Shown here: positions 8,831-17,880 of the stretch, one piece after another
How the letters are laid out: every line of letters begins with the position of its first letter
Numbering within the stretch: position 1 is the first letter of the stretch
Assembly (NCBI RefSeq): GCF_018141185.1
Contig: NZ_CP058560.1
Location: 2,065,501-2,129,500 of the forward strand
DNA from: Methanobacterium alkalithermotolerans
Lineage (GTDB): Archaea; Methanobacteriota; Methanobacteria; Methanobacteriales; Methanobacteriaceae
Direction of reading: 5' to 3'
Length of the DNA stretch: 64,000 nt
Made by a program: the position numbers and the translations under genes
Notes under the pieces: model-generated
Database searches by the model: none
What the model was told of the DNA's origin: nothing
The model's input: only the letters and a program-made list of their open reading frames with translations

Positions 8831-9585
8831 CTGGTTAAATATAATCCCAAAATAAGACTTAATTCAAAAAATATTAACATTAAAATATGTTTTAAGGTTA
8901 AAGAAGAGTATTTATTCAGGCTTCGTAGTTCACCCTGATAACAGCGCGATTCCATGGCCAGATGCACTTTTTCTCCTTTAAACCAGGATTTAATAAATAA
9001 ATTACTGGCTAAAAGACCCAGGGAATGGTAAGAATTTTTCAGACCATTATACCCTAATCGGGTTTGCTGGGCATGGTACATTCTATCTGATTCATCAATA
9101 AAGATAAAAATACTACGATACATCAAAAGGGCCAGTTCAATAAATATATCCGGGATTTTCAATTTATGCAACTGGGAGAATATATCATTTAGGGGTGTGG
9201 TAAGGGTTAAAAATCCCAGACAGGCAAAGCTTCCCACCATACGACTAAAAACCAGGAAACCTAAATTTAAACCATCCTGATAGATGGTCAAACCTCCAAT
9301 TCCTGTGGCAAAAAGAGGTTGAGTTCCAAAAAAGAAGGCCATAAAAAGCAAGGTTAAAGCTCCAAATCCCAGAGGCACTCCTATAAATTTCAAATAGAAA
9401 CGCCAGGGTATATGTGCCTTGAAAATTATAATTGAAGACATTATTAATGCTATTAAAAAAGGAATAAATGGTTTTTGAGATATTAAGCAGATTATCAGGG
9501 TTAAAATTCCCAATAATATTTTAAATTGAGGATTATAATCACTCAACTTATTATTATGGGCATGATAATCTATGGAAATATTCAC
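8812..9585 (-). CDS. cbiQ: cobalt ECF transporter T component
   Basis: 257-residue membrane protein with about five to six helices. The cytoplasmic region FIDESDRMYHAQQTRLGYNG carries an Ala-Arg-Gly-like coupling helix of the EcfT/CbiQ family, followed by the second coupling segment WFKGEKVHLAMESRCY. It connects the CbiO ATPase to the CbiMN substrate module. It lies 31 bp downstream of cbiN. The last codons fall inside a 32-bp direct repeat. Confidence 0.92.
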   Translation of the reverse strand: MNISIDYHAHNNKLSDYNPQFKILLGILTLIICLISQKPFIPFLIALIMSSIIIFKAHIPWRFYLKFIGVPLGFGALTLLFMAFFFGTQPLFATGIGGLTIYQDGLNLGFLVFSRMVGSFACLGFLTLTTPLNDIFSQLHKLKIPDIFIELALLMYRSIFIFIDESDRMYHAQQTRLGYNGLKNSYHSLGLLASNLFIKSWFKGEKVHLAMESRCYQGELRSLNKYSSLTLKHILMLIFFELSLILGLYLTSGLKLI

Positions 9586-9616
9586 TCAAAATCACCAGTT
9601 TTTAGATTCAAATTAT

Positions 9617-9907
9617 TTATGGGGTCTTTTTTTTACCTTTTCCCCTGTAGTATCCGAAGAAATATCCAATTATAAGGGCTCCAATTGCTGCTTGCAGAGA
9701 AAAAAATAAACTTTCTATTTCGCCACTAGGGGGCTCCCATAATGGTTCAAACCATGGTTCGTAACCTGTTTCTTCTACTGCTTCAGCTGCTGCACCATCT
9801 GCACCACCAAAATAACCATCATCTTCTCCTAAACCTCCATAAAGGGCTAAAGGGATTATGGCTATTATGGCAACTGTTATTAACATGATTATATGTCTAT
9901 TTTCCAT
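9617..9907 (-). CDS. cbiN: cobalt transport protein CbiN
   Basis: 96 residues with one helix at about 6-25, an acidic, Trp/Pro-rich extracytoplasmic loop, and a second helix at about 66-86 ending in a basic tail (RGKGKKK). This two-helix layout and the position between cbiM and cbiQ identify it as CbiN, the small subunit needed for metal loading by CbiM. The spacing to cbiM is only 12 bp, so they are co-transcribed. Confidence 0.88.
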   Translation of the reverse strand: MENRHIIMLITVAIIAIIPLALYGGLGEDDGYFGGADGAAAEAVEETGYEPWFEPLWEPPSGEIESLFFSLQAAIGALIIGYFFGYYRGKGKKKTP

Positions 9908-9919
9908 ATCAAAATCTCC

Positions 9920-10612
9920 TTACTTACTGGCTTCAATTATTGGATCTTCAACTGATTTAATTTTGAATATGTTGAGCCTTTCAAAGATATCCGGTCTGAT
10001 TTGTATGATTTTTTCGATTATTACTACAGTTAAAAGGCCTTCTGCTATGGCTAATGGAATCTGGGTTACGGCAAATATTAGCATGAAATTGCTTATTGCT
10101 GCTCCAAAGCTGGGCAGGGGAAATGCCAGTGATAATTGCAGGGCAGTGGTAACATAGGTCATTAAATTTCCAAAAAAGGCAGCTAGAAATACACTAATGG
10201 AAAGGGGGAGTCCTGCGTTTTGAGAACCACGGTATATTAACCATGCAAAAAGTGGCCCTATAATTCCCATAGAAAAAATATTGGCACCCAGGGTACTGAT
10301 TCCTCCGTGTGCCAGTAAAAGTGCCTGAAATATCAATACTAAAGTTGCTAAAACTGAAGCTACTGCTGGACCAAATAATATGGCTGCCAGACCATTCCCG
10401 GTAGGATGGGAACAGCTACCAGTAACTGAAGGAAGTTTTAAAGCAGATAATACAAACATAAATGCTCCACTAACAGCTAACAATGGTTTAGATTCAGGGA
10501 ATTCCTGTGTGATTTTTTTAATCCTGAATATTCCATATATTACCACGGGAATTGATAATAAATACCATAAAATGCTCCATTCTGGTGGCAGAAATCCTTC
10601 CATAATATGCAT
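9920..10612 (-). CDS. cbiM: cobalt transport protein CbiM
   Basis: Substrate-binding S component. The start MHIMEGFLPPEW is diagnostic: the N-terminal Met-His pair helps coordinate the metal. The internal SCSHPTGNGLAAILFGP segment carries the conserved His and Gly residues. 230 residues and about seven helices agree with the family. It heads the minus-strand cobalt operon; its promoter must lie in the divergent region shared with pyrF (10613-10855). Confidence 0.95.
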   Translation of the reverse strand: MHIMEGFLPPEWSILWYLLSIPVVIYGIFRIKKITQEFPESKPLLAVSGAFMFVLSALKLPSVTGSCSHPTGNGLAAILFGPAVASVLATLVLIFQALLLAHGGISTLGANIFSMGIIGPLFAWLIYRGSQNAGLPLSISVFLAAFFGNLMTYVTTALQLSLAFPLPSFGAAISNFMLIFAVTQIPLAIAEGLLTVVIIEKIIQIRPDIFERLNIFKIKSVEDPIIEASK

Positions 10613-10820
10613 AATTTATCCTCTCACATCTTTTTTTTTAAGTTTATCTGATTATCGTTAAATTAAACTTGAATAAAATACCTTATATATGTTTTTATTT
10701 TTTTAAAGGCTATTTAATTTTTATTAAACTTAACTTGATTTAAGCTAATATAATTCTCATTTAAAAATTAATAAAAAAAATTAATCCTACCTTTTGGGGC
10801 GTTTAACTGTTATAGGGGCA

Positions 10821-10856
10821 TAACTAATATAACCCTTAAAACCTAATTTTTTAATA
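10821..10856 (+). promoter_or_regulatory. TATA-type promoter of pyrF, probable leaderless mRNA
   Basis: An AATATAA-like box lies at about 10826-10832, 24-30 bp before the pyrF ATG at 10856, and no purine-rich ribosome-binding site lies between them. At this distance transcription would begin at or next to the start codon. This is inferred from spacing only. Confidence 0.45.
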
Positions 10857-11503
10857 TGAATGTGAAAAACAGGATCATACTGGCCATGGATTTAATGGAT
10901 TTGGATCAGGCTATTAGTGTAACTGAACAGGTATCTGATTATATTGATACTATCAAGATAGGATATCCTCTGGCACTCTCCCAGGGCTTATCATGTTTTT
11001 CTAAATTTAAGGAAAATTTTTCATTTAATATTATAGCTGATTTTAAGGTAGCAGATATACCTCCCACCAATGAAAAAATCACCAGGGTTACCCTGGATGC
11101 CGGGGCAGATGCTATTATTGTGCATGGTATGGTAGGGGATGATAGTGCCCGGGCCTGTCAGGAAGTAGCAGAAAATAGAGGCAAAGAAATAATTTTGCTA
11201 ACTGAAATGTCCCATCCTGGGGCTGAAAAGTTTATAAAACCATTATCAGAGGATATAGCTCGTATGGGTGTGGAATTAGGGATAACAAACTATGTGGCAC
11301 CTTCTACCCGGTTAGACCGGTTGGAAAAAATAAGAAAGCTGGTGGGAGATGACTCGTTTATTATTTCACCTGGAGTAGGGACCCAGGGGGGAGACCCTAA
11401 AGAAACCTTAAAATACGCCGATGCTATTATTGTAGGAAGATCCATTTACAATGCCAAAGAACCAGAAAACGCAGTAATGGAAATTTTAGATGGCATAAAA
11501 TAA
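10856..11503 (+). CDS. pyrF: orotidine-5'-phosphate decarboxylase
   Basis: Converts OMP to UMP, the last step of de novo pyrimidine synthesis. 215 residues. ILAMDLMDLDQA carries the first catalytic Asp, TIKIGYPL a Lys, and the catalytic motif is IADFKVADIPPTN (D-x-K-x-x-D). The phosphate-gripping SPGVGTQGGDP and VGRSIY stretches are present. It is a monocistronic plus-strand gene among minus-strand neighbours and appears to be leaderless. Confidence 0.95.
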   Translation: MNVKNRIILAMDLMDLDQAISVTEQVSDYIDTIKIGYPLALSQGLSCFSKFKENFSFNIIADFKVADIPPTNEKITRVTLDAGADAIIVHGMVGDDSARACQEVAENRGKEIILLTEMSHPGAEKFIKPLSEDIARMGVELGITNYVAPSTRLDRLEKIRKLVGDDSFIISPGVGTQGGDPKETLKYADAIIVGRSIYNAKEPENAVMEILDGIK

Positions 11504-11625
11504 CTATAAAGTTTCTTTTTACTTAAAGATCCAGAATATTCCTTAAACAACCTATTTCATCCTTTTTTTATCAAAATCTACTTAAGATGTAATATGATTT
11601 GAGTATTATATTTTCCTGTAGGGAA

Positions 11626-12219
11626 TTAATTAGGTTTAAGGTTGTATATCCCCTGATAAATCCTACTAAAAGAGTATCCGCTTAATTCATAGGATACTTC
11701 AAATAATATGAAGTAAAAAATGGTTGAAATACTTAAAAAATCAATATATGGCAGAGATAAACCAGTTAAACTTTGTATATATCCTCCTAATCCCAGTAAA
11801 ACTATAACTACCTTTAAAGTAAACCGGTATTTAAAGAAAAAATTCCAGAAACGGTATTTTTCTAAATCAGGATTATCATTACCAATTTCATCCAGATAGG
11901 CACCCAGAGAACAAATCAGCAGGGTGGGAATACTTAAAAAAGGCAGGCCAAAAATCAGGGTAATGGATACAAAGGCCAGCAGGGTCAGGATATGGTGCAC
12001 ACCATCTATTTTTTTAGATAATAATGTACCTATAAGTATGGCAAAAAAGATATAGGCTGCATCAAGGTTACTAACAGCTAAAATACCAATTAAAACACCG
12101 CAAAGTATTCCAGTAATTATTGCCAACTTTTTATCTAAACGCTCATCAAAGGCATCATCAGAAAACTTCATCAAAAATCCAGATAATGAGTAGAATAAAG
12201 CCAGTATATAATATTCCAA
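11626..12219 (-). CDS. multi-pass membrane protein of unknown function
   Basis: 197 residues with about six or seven predicted helices. I do not recognise the family with certainty. Two acidic motifs, FSDDAFDERLDKK near residue 19 and AYLDEIGNDNPDLEKYRFW near residue 107, sit at helix ends and loosely recall the Asp-rich motifs of UbiA-type prenyltransferases, but the protein is shorter than those enzymes. It ends 18 bp from the deoxyhypusine synthase gene and is probably co-transcribed with it. The functional link is unknown. Confidence 0.7.
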   Translation of the reverse strand: MEYYILALFYSLSGFLMKFSDDAFDERLDKKLAIITGILCGVLIGILAVSNLDAAYIFFAILIGTLLSKKIDGVHHILTLLAFVSITLIFGLPFLSIPTLLICSLGAYLDEIGNDNPDLEKYRFWNFFFKYRFTLKVVIVLLGLGGYIQSLTGLSLPYIDFLSISTIFYFILFEVSYELSGYSFSRIYQGIYNLKPN

Positions 12220-12237
12220 TGATTAACCTCCTTTTAT

Positions 12238-13161
12238 TTATTTTTCAATAGAAAGATCCAGGGCACCGGCCAGTATCAGGGGGAAGATGATTGTAGCATC
12301 TCCTATTACACTGACCAGATTAGAACCAGCCCGGGCTTTAGCCCAGGACTTGGCTTCTTCTAAGGGAGCTCCACTTAAACTTCCTCCTTCACTGCGATCC
12401 ATTGTAATTTGTATGGCGGCGTCTACTCCTCCTTTTAATAAATTAGAAGCAAGAGTGTAATGTTTAGGCAACCCTCCTCCTAAAATCACCGCACCTACTT
12501 TTTCAGATTGAAAAACAATGTCGGAGAGATGGCTCATATCGGCTACTGCATCCAGTATAAATTCGCTATTCTGGGTAAACATCCATAACTGAAGCCCCAG
12601 CATGCTGTCAACTATACCGGGAGCATAAATTGGCACTCCTTTTAAATGGGCATTTCTAATAATGGAGTCTTCGTCCTGAATTCGGGCCCCTATTTCATAT
12701 ATTAATCCCTGGATAGATGAAACATTTTTTTTATGTGCTATTTCATCTAAAATAAGCGTGATTTCTTTTTCAAAAATTTCAAAATCTTCTGAACGAGTAT
12801 AAATATCTCCTATGCGCCCCATTCCAGATTCATGAAGTTTTTCATCATCAAATCCATAATCCCGGTAATGATTACCTCCAAAGGATTCTAAAAGATCATG
12901 AGTTAAATTCGCTCCACTGGTTATAAGTACATCGATATGCCCCTTTTTTATTAAATCAACCACAATATCCCTCATACCTCCTGGAACAAGTGGTCCTGCT
13001 ATACTAAAAAATATTTTCATATCGGGATCTTTTAACATTTTTGAGAGTAATTCGGTTGCCCGGTATGTTCTACCTGCACCTAAGACACCTGAATTTCCCA
13101 TTTCTTTTATTAAATCCGATACTTTCATGTCTTCTGTAATTTTTATAGGATTAACTCTCAA
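12238..13161 (-). CDS. dys: deoxyhypusine synthase
   Basis: Transfers the aminobutyl group of spermidine to a lysine of translation factor aIF5A. 307 residues. The NAD-binding SGANLTHDL, the GGLPKHYTLASNLL stretch and the C-terminal GAPLEEAKSWAKAR are visible; the lysine in SWAK (residue 275) is the enzyme-intermediate lysine, in the family form SWGK with Ala for Gly. The minus-strand membrane-protein gene follows closely. This is an archaeal and eukaryotic trait. Confidence 0.94.
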   Translation of the reverse strand: MRVNPIKITEDMKVSDLIKEMGNSGVLGAGRTYRATELLSKMLKDPDMKIFFSIAGPLVPGGMRDIVVDLIKKGHIDVLITSGANLTHDLLESFGGNHYRDYGFDDEKLHESGMGRIGDIYTRSEDFEIFEKEITLILDEIAHKKNVSSIQGLIYEIGARIQDEDSIIRNAHLKGVPIYAPGIVDSMLGLQLWMFTQNSEFILDAVADMSHLSDIVFQSEKVGAVILGGGLPKHYTLASNLLKGGVDAAIQITMDRSEGGSLSGAPLEEAKSWAKARAGSNLVSVIGDATIIFPLILAGALDLSIEK

Positions 13162-13220
13162 AATGGCACATCCATAAATAGTAGAATTAATTTTATGAAT
13201 TTATAATTAAAATAAAAAAG

Positions 13221-14114
13221 TTACTTCAAGCCAGCAATTTTATCCAGCAGATCTGTTCTGGTAACGATTCCTACAGGTTTTCTATCAGCATCAGTTACTA
13301 TTAACCGCCCAATTTTCTTTTTAGTCATTATTTCTATGGCTTCGGCAATCATCACGTTTCCCTGCACTGTAATAATTTTTCGGGACATGATATTTTTTAC
13401 CTTATCCCTGGTTTTATCCTGGGCAATGGCCCGGGTAATATCACTTAAGGTTAATATGCCTACCACTCTTTTTTCATTATCCAGCACCGGGGCACCTTCA
13501 ATGTCTCTGGTTGATAAAATTTCTGCAGCATGTTTAATATCGTTATCCACATCAAGGGTAATTAAATTATGGGAGGCCACATCCAGGACAGTTTTTTTGG
13601 GTATGCTGCGTATGCTGGTGGTATCCAGAAGGAGAATATTATCCATATCATCCCTTCCCACCACTACTCCATTAACTACCAGTTTATTCACTGGTGTGGG
13701 GCCTATTCTAATTCTATCTCCTAAATCAAGCTGTTTAATATTACCCAGGGCTTTAATAGCTGCTTCACATTCTCCGGGATGAGGTATGCTGGTAAATTCA
13801 ATTTTAGCAACTGAAATATCTTCCAGCTTTTCTCCTTTCATATATATTGGTACCTGGGCTTCATTATCTGTTGCAGAAATATTCAGGGTATGATAAGCTT
13901 CAATGGTTGGTTTATATCCTCCTCGAGGACCAGGAACACCTTTGACTAATCCCAAACTTCGCAAGGACTGCATCTGGTTTCTGATGGTCCCCGGGTTGCG
14001 GTTCATCATTTCGGCAATTTCTTCACCTTTAATGGACTTACCCTTTGAATTACGATAGAGGTTAATCAAACTTTGCAAGATCTCTTTTTGAACGGATGTG
14101 AGCATATACTTCAC
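13221..14114 (-). CDS. HTH-CBS domain regulator
   Basis: 297 residues. Residues 1-70 form a winged helix-turn-helix (SIKGEEIAEMMNRNPGTIRN as recognition region). A middle domain of about 100 residues follows with GDRIRIGPTPVNKLVVNG, and then two CBS motifs (from about 170 to 297; VVGILTLSDITRA and PVGIVTRTDLLDK). CBS pairs bind adenosyl compounds, so this is probably a transcription factor that responds to AMP, ATP or SAM. It is a conserved single gene in methanogens; the targets are unknown. Confidence 0.86.
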   Translation of the reverse strand: MKYMLTSVQKEILQSLINLYRNSKGKSIKGEEIAEMMNRNPGTIRNQMQSLRSLGLVKGVPGPRGGYKPTIEAYHTLNISATDNEAQVPIYMKGEKLEDISVAKIEFTSIPHPGECEAAIKALGNIKQLDLGDRIRIGPTPVNKLVVNGVVVGRDDMDNILLLDTTSIRSIPKKTVLDVASHNLITLDVDNDIKHAAEILSTRDIEGAPVLDNEKRVVGILTLSDITRAIAQDKTRDKVKNIMSRKIITVQGNVMIAEAIEIMTKKKIGRLIVTDADRKPVGIVTRTDLLDKIAGLK

Positions 14115-14440
14115 CTGATTTAGTATATTTATTGTGAATAATAATTATAATTATTTTTATTTATTTTATTCTTATTATCATATAAAATATAATAGCTTTT
14201 AATTTTCGTAAATAGCCTGCTTAGTTTTTTTTTTAATAATAAAATTATGGCAGGGTTTTTAAAAAAATAGTCTTATCGATTTAACTAAATTTCTGGAGTC
14301 TATTTTTACAGTTTTCCTTAAACGGATATTATAATCCGACTCAAAGATTCCAAAATAGATCTCAAAAATATTTTCAGAAAATCTAAAAATAGTTTTTAAA
14401 ATAATTATAAATTTAATATTTTTTATAAAGGTAAGGGTGT
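14115..14440. other. AT-rich intergenic region
   Basis: About 325 bp upstream of the HTH-CBS gene. It should hold that gene's promoter. A minus-strand open frame (14259-14489) crosses it but has no ribosome-binding site and overlaps the real small gene at 14441-14587 in another frame, so I do not call it. Confidence 0.5.
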
Positions 14441-14587
14441 TTATTTTGGGGGTATGAAAAATACAAACCAGGCAAACCAGGCTATCCATATACTTTCTAA
14501 TAAATCTCCATTTATTATCCCTATAATTCCTCTTATTCCTAATAATCCTAAAAATCCCAGAGGCCAGTTTTTTCTCATTTTATTCAT
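14441..14587 (-). CDS. small membrane protein, DUF3796-like
   Basis: 48 residues, starting MNKMRKNWPLGFLGLLGIRG and ending in a hydrophobic helix WIAWFAWFVFFIPPK. The pattern of an NWPLGFLG-type glycine/leucine segment, a short loop, and an aromatic helix matches small DUF3796-like membrane proteins often found with HTH regulators. A GGAG ribosome-binding site lies about 10 nt before the ATG. No HTH partner is adjacent. Function unknown. Confidence 0.7.
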   Translation of the reverse strand: MNKMRKNWPLGFLGLLGIRGIIGIINGDLLESIWIAWFAWFVFFIPPK

Positions 14588-14719
14588 TTTTTATAACTCC
14601 TATTAGCACTTATAAATTAATATATCTTTTTTCATTTCAAATTTATGGTTTCAAAACTTTTTAAGCAGCAAAATCATACTATTTATAATAAATCACATAG
14701 GAAAATAACAGGAGATTTA

Positions 14720-15226
14720 ATGATAAACAATGTTTTTGGACTGGCAGTAAGGGTACTGCTTAGTGATGAAGAAGGTAAAATACTCATACTCAAAAGATCC
14801 ACCCATTCTAAAACTAATCCTGGAAAATGGGAACTTCCCGGAGGTAAAGTAGACCAGGGGGAATCATTTGATCAGGCTTTAATAAGAGAGGTTTTTGAAG
14901 AAACTAAACTTAAAATATATCTGGAACATGTAGTGGGAGTTTCAGAACAGAACCTGCACCTTATCCGGGCTGTTCACATTATCATGTCTGGAAAGGTAAT
15001 GGATGGAGAACTTACTCTAAGTAAGGAACATGAAGGATATGCCTGGGTATACTTTGAAAATTTGCCAGAGTATCCCCTGGCGGACTGGCTGCAATATTTT
15101 GTAAATCAACAAATGCAACTAATAAAACAGGAACAAGCAGATAATAATGATAATCCATCTTCTAAATCACTCGAACCCTGGTTAAATTCATTGAAAGATT
15201 CCCTGGATAAATTTAGAAAGAATTAA
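14720..15226 (+). CDS. Nudix hydrolase
   Basis: 168 residues from the ATG at 14720, which has an ideal GGAG 5 nt upstream; an earlier in-frame ATG at 14645 lacks one. The Nudix box GGKVDQGESFDQALIREVFEE fits the consensus G-x5-E-x7-R-E-U-x-E-E; only the first 20 residues are a strict run. These enzymes hydrolyse nucleoside diphosphates linked to another moiety. The C-terminal 50 residues are polar and extra to the fold. MutT-like, ADP-ribose or other substrates cannot be separated here. Confidence 0.88.
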   Translation: MINNVFGLAVRVLLSDEEGKILILKRSTHSKTNPGKWELPGGKVDQGESFDQALIREVFEETKLKIYLEHVVGVSEQNLHLIRAVHIIMSGKVMDGELTLSKEHEGYAWVYFENLPEYPLADWLQYFVNQQMQLIKQEQADNNDNPSSKSLEPWLNSLKDSLDKFRKN

Positions 15227-15337
15227 CACATTAAAACTGGAATTATGTTTATATCATCTTTATGTACAAATTCTGAATAAAATTCAAATGGCCCTATTTT
15301 AGAGTGAATCAGATTTTAATTGAATTATTATAGGGAT

Positions 15338-16588
15338 TTAATGGAGATTAATTGATTTAAATTGGTTATACTTTATTTTATTTTCCAGATTATGCACCTT
15401 TTTACGTACTTTTAAAATCTGATCAGGATTGGTAGAGATAGTGCTGATACCATATTCTACCATTTTAGTGATGATGCCTTCATCTGTGGCGGCATGCCCA
15501 CAAATAGCACACTCTATCCCTTTTTTATTGCACTTTCCAATGGTCATTTCCACCATTTTTAATACCGCCGGATGCATTAAATCAAAATGTCGGGCCACCT
15601 TTAATCCTCGCCGATCCAGTGCGAGAGTACACATGGTCAAATCACTCATTCCAATGGATACAAAATCTATGCCTTTTTTTATAAAATCATCCAGGGTAAA
15701 AACAACAGAAGGAGTCTCCACACTTATTCCCACCGGTAAATCCTGGTGGGGATTAAGGCCGGATTGTTTTAGTATCCTCTTTGTGGATTCATATTCGCTA
15801 AAATCTCTTAAAAAAGGAATTTTAAGCCCAATATTATCATAACCCTCTTCTAATAAGATTTTAATGGCGTCAAATTGAGCCTTTAATAATTGAACATTTT
15901 TAAGATCTTTGTAAATTCCCCTTAAACCTAAAAGAGGATTTGCTTCTTTTGGTTCAACTTCCCCTCCTTCCAGGTTCCTCATTTCATCACTTGTAATATC
16001 AAAGGTTCTAAACCAAACCGGTTTAGGATAAAATGCATCCACAATACTCCTTACTCCCTTGGATAAAACTTCACTTAACCGACCCTCTTTTAAAAGAAGA
16101 GAAGGATGTTTCCGGGTGCGGTTTATTATTATCTCGGTACGAATAGAACCTACACCATCTGCCAGAGGAGCAGATTGGGAGGCCAGTTCGGGAATATTAA
16201 TATTAACTTTTATACTGGTAGCCGGGTTATGAAATTCCATTAATTCTCCAGAGTCATGAATTTCGATAAATCCCTCATAAACCTTACCACTAAAGCCATC
16301 AACTGTAATAAGTAATCCATCCTCCAGTATTTCTGTGGCGTTTTCACATCCCACAATACAGGGAATTCGAAGCTCTCTTAAGGTAATGGCAATGTGGCTG
16401 GTAATTCCACCATAATCTGTTATAACCCCACCTGCTTTTTGGAGAGAGGAAATCATGTCCCGGGAAGCCCGGCTAATTACTACTATTTCGCCTGCTTTTA
16501 TTTTCAGAGTATCCTTAAAACTACTGACCTTACGTACCTTACCCACACCAATATAAGAACTGCTACCAATCCCTTTAATAAGTTCCAT
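15338..16588 (-). CDS. PEP-utilising enzyme lacking the ATP-grasp domain
   Basis: 416 residues. The N-terminal part is the phosphohistidine swivelling domain: GGVITDYGGITSHIAI with His65. The rest is a PEP-binding barrel with IRTEIIINRTRKHP, RTFDITSDE, IGMSDLTMCTLALDRR and the active-site cysteine region ECAICGHAATDEG. PEP synthase and pyruvate phosphate dikinase carry an additional N-terminal ATP-grasp domain of about 300 residues that is absent here, and enzyme I would need a HPr-binding domain. It may work with a separately encoded ATP-grasp protein or another phosphoryl donor. Confidence 0.82.
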   Translation of the reverse strand: MELIKGIGSSSYIGVGKVRKVSSFKDTLKIKAGEIVVISRASRDMISSLQKAGGVITDYGGITSHIAITLRELRIPCIVGCENATEILEDGLLITVDGFSGKVYEGFIEIHDSGELMEFHNPATSIKVNINIPELASQSAPLADGVGSIRTEIIINRTRKHPSLLLKEGRLSEVLSKGVRSIVDAFYPKPVWFRTFDITSDEMRNLEGGEVEPKEANPLLGLRGIYKDLKNVQLLKAQFDAIKILLEEGYDNIGLKIPFLRDFSEYESTKRILKQSGLNPHQDLPVGISVETPSVVFTLDDFIKKGIDFVSIGMSDLTMCTLALDRRGLKVARHFDLMHPAVLKMVEMTIGKCNKKGIECAICGHAATDEGIITKMVEYGISTISTNPDQILKVRKKVHNLENKIKYNQFKSINLH

Positions 16589-16789
16589 ATATATGATTAT
16601 GTTCCTTAAGTTATAGAATATTTATCCAGCTTAAGAAAATAGAACCCTTTTCTTATTCTAATTTACTTAAAGATTTTCATAGAAATAATAGTAAATACAT
16701 ATAAAGCTGGGACTCAAAACAAATATTTAAGCATGCGACATGAATGTCTGCCCATAGAATATCAGTAAATAAATGGTTGTGTAAATTAT

Positions 16790-17806
16790 ATGAATGCCAA
16801 TGAGATGATTTTACCTCTGATTATTATATTGACAGGAATTGTTATCGGAACGGTATTAGAGTTAGTAGTATACCAAAAAATCAAAAAACTAGCGGTTAGT
16901 ACCAATAATAACCTATTTAAAATCATAATAAATTCTTTCAGAGGTTTATTCATATTCTGTTTTAGTCTCACTGCTTTATATATCTCTATAAATCGTATGA
17001 ACCTGCCTATTGATATTCTAATAATCACAGAACAGATTTTAACCATTGCCCTTATTTTAGTTTTCACCTGGTGGGTGGCTCGTTTGCTGGCTGGTTTTGT
17101 AAACTTATATACTCAGGACACCGAGGGTGTTCTACCGGCATCATCTCTTTTTGGGAACATTACCAGAATAATAGTTTTCATTTTAGGACTGCTGGTTATA
17201 ATACAGTTTTTAGGAATTTCAATAACTCCCATGCTGACTGCTTTTGGTATTGGAGGTATAGCAGTAGCTTTAGCTCTGGAAGATACTCTTTCTAATATGT
17301 TTTCTGGAATAAATGTTATATCTTCACGTGAATTAAAAATAGGAGACTATATAATGTTAGATTCTGGTGAAGAAGGGTATGTTGAGGATATAACCTGGCG
17401 AAACACTACCATCAAGCCACTATCCAACAATAAGATTATTGTGCCCAACAATAAAATGGCCTCTTCCATAATAACCAACTACCACAAGGACCAGAAGGAG
17501 CTACTACTAAACGTACGGGTAGGAGTATCTTATGACAGTGACCTGGAAATGGTGGAAAGAATTACTCTGGAAGTTGCCAGGGAAGTTTTACATGATCTTA
17601 AATTTGCAGATGGTAATTTCGAACCATATCTACGATTTTCTGATTTTGATAATTCCAGTATCAAATTCAATGTATTTTTAAGTGCTAAGGAATTCGTAGA
17701 ACAATACCCCTTAAAACACGAATTTATTAAGAGATTGCATAAAAGATACCAAAAAGAAGGTATTGAAATTCCTTTCCCTATACGTACGGTACATATGAAG
17801 AAATGA
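16790..17806 (+). CDS. MscS-type mechanosensitive channel
   Basis: 338 residues. Helices at about 5-28, 42-66, 78-100 and 118-140 precede the pore-lining glycine/alanine helix TAFGIGGIAVALALEDTL. The beta domain (RELKIGDYIMLDSGEEGYVEDITWRNT, longer than quoted) and the C-terminal alpha/beta domain follow. It opens under membrane tension to release solutes. An ATGAATGCC start at 16790 follows a GT-rich region without a strong ribosome-binding site. Confidence 0.92.
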   Translation: MNANEMILPLIIILTGIVIGTVLELVVYQKIKKLAVSTNNNLFKIIINSFRGLFIFCFSLTALYISINRMNLPIDILIITEQILTIALILVFTWWVARLLAGFVNLYTQDTEGVLPASSLFGNITRIIVFILGLLVIIQFLGISITPMLTAFGIGGIAVALALEDTLSNMFSGINVISSRELKIGDYIMLDSGEEGYVEDITWRNTTIKPLSNNKIIVPNNKMASSIITNYHKDQKELLLNVRVGVSYDSDLEMVERITLEVAREVLHDLKFADGNFEPYLRFSDFDNSSIKFNVFLSAKEFVEQYPLKHEFIKRLHKRYQKEGIEIPFPIRTVHMKK

Positions 17807-17880
17807 TCCCCTATAAATTCAGGATAAATAAATAATAAATTAATCTTAACCTTAATTAAATCTAATAGGAGGAATTAACT

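Noticed and set aside
14259..14489. 76-residue minus-strand frame
   Set aside because: Overlaps the better supported small membrane protein gene in another frame and has no ribosome-binding site.
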